Positions 62,169 to 64,000 of a stretch of 64,000 nt of DNA are shown here, piece after piece. The translations under genes and the position numbers were made by a program. The notes under the pieces are model-generated. The model did no database searches and was not told the origin of the DNA. It saw only the letters and a program-made list of their open reading frames with translations. How positions within the stretch are numbered: the stretch's first letter is position 1; each line of letters opens with the position of its first letter. The DNA lies in the NCBI GenBank assembly GCA_029204225.1, contig MU832043.1, positions 1-64,000 on the forward strand. Direction: 5' to 3'. This stretch comes from Diphasiastrum complanatum (lineage: Eukaryota > Streptophyta > Lycopodiopsida > Lycopodiales > Lycopodiaceae).

Positions 62169-62363
62169 TGTCAACAGGATAGGGCCCCACGTTGGGTCCC
62201 GACGTGCAGTCGGCCACGTCAGAGCCACGTGGCCGACACTGGGCAGTATGCATGCTACCAGCCCTCACATTGGGCTAGGAGGGGCTTACTCCATATCAGG
62301 GAGTAGGCAAGGTTGGGTGGATCAGTTAGTGTTTGCCCTACTGTGGTGTTTAGATCTCTAACA
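62169..62363 (+). repeat. putative 5' LTR of the terminal Copia
   Basis: TGTCAACAGGATAGGG ... CTCTAACA, about 195 bp, with TGT/ACA ends, one base before a primer-binding site. It contains an inverted pair (GGCCACGTCAGAGCCACGTGGCC). The 3' LTR is outside the window, so the start is inferred. Confidence 0.5.
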
Positions 62364-62364
62364 T

Positions 62365-62377
62365 TGGTATCAGAGCC
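62365..62377 (+). other. primer-binding site of the terminal Copia
   Basis: TGGTATCAGAGCC, a full match to the plant Copia initiator-Met primer site. Confidence 0.8.
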
Positions 62378-63340
62378 ATCTCCATCTTTGGGGAGCTTAG
62401 TTTCAACAAGAGAGAAATCTATCAGAGTGTACAAAATCTCTTCCAACTTTCAGGAATTGGTAGAGCAGAGCCAGCGCTGTAGAAACAGCCTTCTACTGAG
62501 GGAATCTTTGTAGAATTACTTGTTTTTTGACAGAACTTGAGCCTAGTCGCTGTAAAATCAGCTTTCAAGTCTGATTTTCGGGTGCAGATTCATCAAATCT
62601 GAGCGGATTTCAATCTGAAATAAGATAGCAGGGCCAGCGCCGGACAGGGAGGAAGCTAATTGTAGATTTATCTCCGATTTTCAGAAGTTTTTGGGCTAGT
62701 TTTTGTTACCAAATAAAGGACAGATAGGTGACCAGGGTGCTCGTGAAAATCCAGAAGTTGGCTTTTTTGGCTTCAAATCAGAGTTTTTTGGAACCACAGA
62801 GCTGTTTCGTAGTCAGCAAGGGTTACCCTTACAGCAAATCAGATTTTGTTCACAAATTCTAGCCTTTGATTCGGATTTTCCAGATCAGAAGCAGTAATCA
62901 GATTCAGCTCAGACCAGCGAGCAGTTGTCTATTTGAAATCCCAGATTTTGAGATCGATTGTGTTGGAATGTAAATGGAATTGATTACATTACCATAGGTT
63001 ACTTGAGATACATGTGTTTTACACACATTTCTTGCTAAAATTTCCCTGTTGGTGAGCTTAGAGTAGGGCGCTACCATCAGCTCTATATGCACATAGTGTG
63101 CACTCCTTTTAGCCACAAATTTCTGGTTTTGGTTTAGGCTTCATTAGAAGTCTACCTATTTGTGAGCATTCTGTTTTTTGTGCAGAGATCAGCCACCTAT
63201 TTCATTACTTGTTGAGAAAATTGCATGTGGAGTATTGCAATCTATTGTGCTCCTAATTTCAGCTTTGAGGTTGCTGCCCTTTGAGTAGATTTTGACGTGG
63301 AAAGTCTATTTCCTATCTACTACAAGCTGATTTTTCTGTT
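62378..63340 (+). other. leader of the terminal Copia
   Basis: About 960 bp without coding capacity between the primer site and the gag start. Confidence 0.6.
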
Positions 63341-64000
63341 ATGGCTAAAGAATCGGAGTCTATTGGTTCTTTATTTAATGAAGATAGGCTGGATGGCACA
63401 AACCATTCCTTGTGGTGCTACATGATAAAGAACCTTCTAATTGCTAAAGGTTTGTGGGAAGTAGTTAATGGTGACGAAGAAAGGTCGCCTACCTTGGCAC
63501 CCTAGAACAACTACTTCATCTACGGAGGTATCTTCCGATGAGCAAAAGAAGTGAAATCGACGAGATGCAAAGCACATTCCATCATTGCATTATCAGTGAA
63601 GAGATCTATCCTTCCACATATGAGATCATGCAAGACTTCCAAAAGTGCTTGGAAGACTCTTGCCAAGATGTTTCAAGTAAAGAATGCGGCAAAAGTGGTA
63701 TATCTTCGAAATCAACTTTCTATCTTGAAGATGCAAGAAGGTGATTTGCTTATAAACCACTTGACGAAGATCAAGGATCTTCGAGAGGAGCTTCTTAGTA
63801 TTGATGAGGTGATTGAGAACTCACAATTTATATCTATTACTCTCAACTCTCTTCCTAATTCTTACCTTCCATTTGTGTCATCATTGAGCATTTCTCTTAG
63901 GGGACAACAAATCTCCTTCGACCAACTTGTTGGCTTACTTCTTCAAGAAGAGCAAACAAGAATCAACTTTGGTGAACAAGAAGATCAAGTTTTCTTTGCA
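63341..64000 (+). mobile_element. Copia gag, runs off the window
   Basis: Starts MAKESESIGSLFNEDRLDGT (63341), followed by HSLWCYMIKNLLIAKGLWEV and a TAG after SPTLAP. After frame changes a clean frame opens by 63620 and stays open to base 64000: SAWKTLAKMFQVKNAAKVVY, INHLTKIKDLREELLSIDEV and ISFDQLVGLLLQEEQTRINF. This is a typical UBN2-type Copia gag. The downstream zinc knuckle and pol would lie beyond the window. Confidence 0.85.

Overview
This is plant nuclear DNA, very rich in transposable elements. The evidence for a land plant is: (i) a spliced gene on the minus strand (12.6-16.9 kb) with the plant-specific A_thal_3526 (TIGR01589) domain; (ii) the first two exons of a CC1-like/RBM39 splicing factor of the plant type (49.9-51.7 kb); (iii) plant-type Copia, Gypsy, hAT and LINE relics; (iv) long (GA)n/(CT)n tracts and AT-rich intergenic DNA. 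The LINE type and the apparently very long TE-filled intron would suit a large-genome plant such as a fern, but the sequence alone does not prove the taxon. There are no prokaryotic, organellar, rRNA, CRISPR or convincing tRNA features.

Layout. 0-8.3 kb: a Copia gag fragment (minus, 'family A'), a degenerate Copia pol with a complete 3' LTR (plus, 'family B'), a fragment of a family A LTR, and a second family B-lineage element in the opposite direction with its own LTR. 8.3-12.6 kb: AT-rich DNA with a 260-bp (CT)n tract. 12.6-16.9 kb: the A_thal_3526 gene; seven exons can be joined in phase into a 448-codon frame. 17-21 kb: little coding content, a SINE-like piece and a Gypsy-like gag remnant. 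21.9-24.6 kb: a decayed Copia of 'family D' ending in an LTR with an internal tandem repeat. 25.2-28.6 kb: a minus-strand gag-only LTR element whose frame contains two successive gag-like modules. 29.2-29.7 kb: a GA-rich minisatellite. 31.3-34 kb: Gypsy protease and Copia integrase fragments. 34.7-37.2 kb: two unrecognised frames, one of them Ser-Pro-Lys rich, and short tandem repeats. 37.7-44.1 kb: a plus-strand Copia with an in-frame gag-integrase fusion ('family C'), abutting a minus-strand family A gag/protease with LTR. 44.2-48.4 kb: a family D Copia between two 125-bp direct repeats, with a minus-strand Copia gag and LTR nested inside.

49.9-64 kb: the RBM39-like gene starts on the plus strand. 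Its RRM exons are not in this window. Instead, antisense to it, lie three same-strand LINE 3' pieces separated and bracketed by four (GA)n tracts, a Gypsy gag-RT relic, a hAT transposase relic and the 5' end of another Copia. All of this may sit inside one giant intron, or the gene may be broken.

Only the two host genes look potentially functional; every TE frame I could read carries stops, frameshifts or deletions, except the terminal Copia gag frame, which is cut by the window edge. The most unusual structure is the chain of LINEs whose 3' ends are (TC)n rather than poly(A) and whose 5' ends also abut (TC)n.
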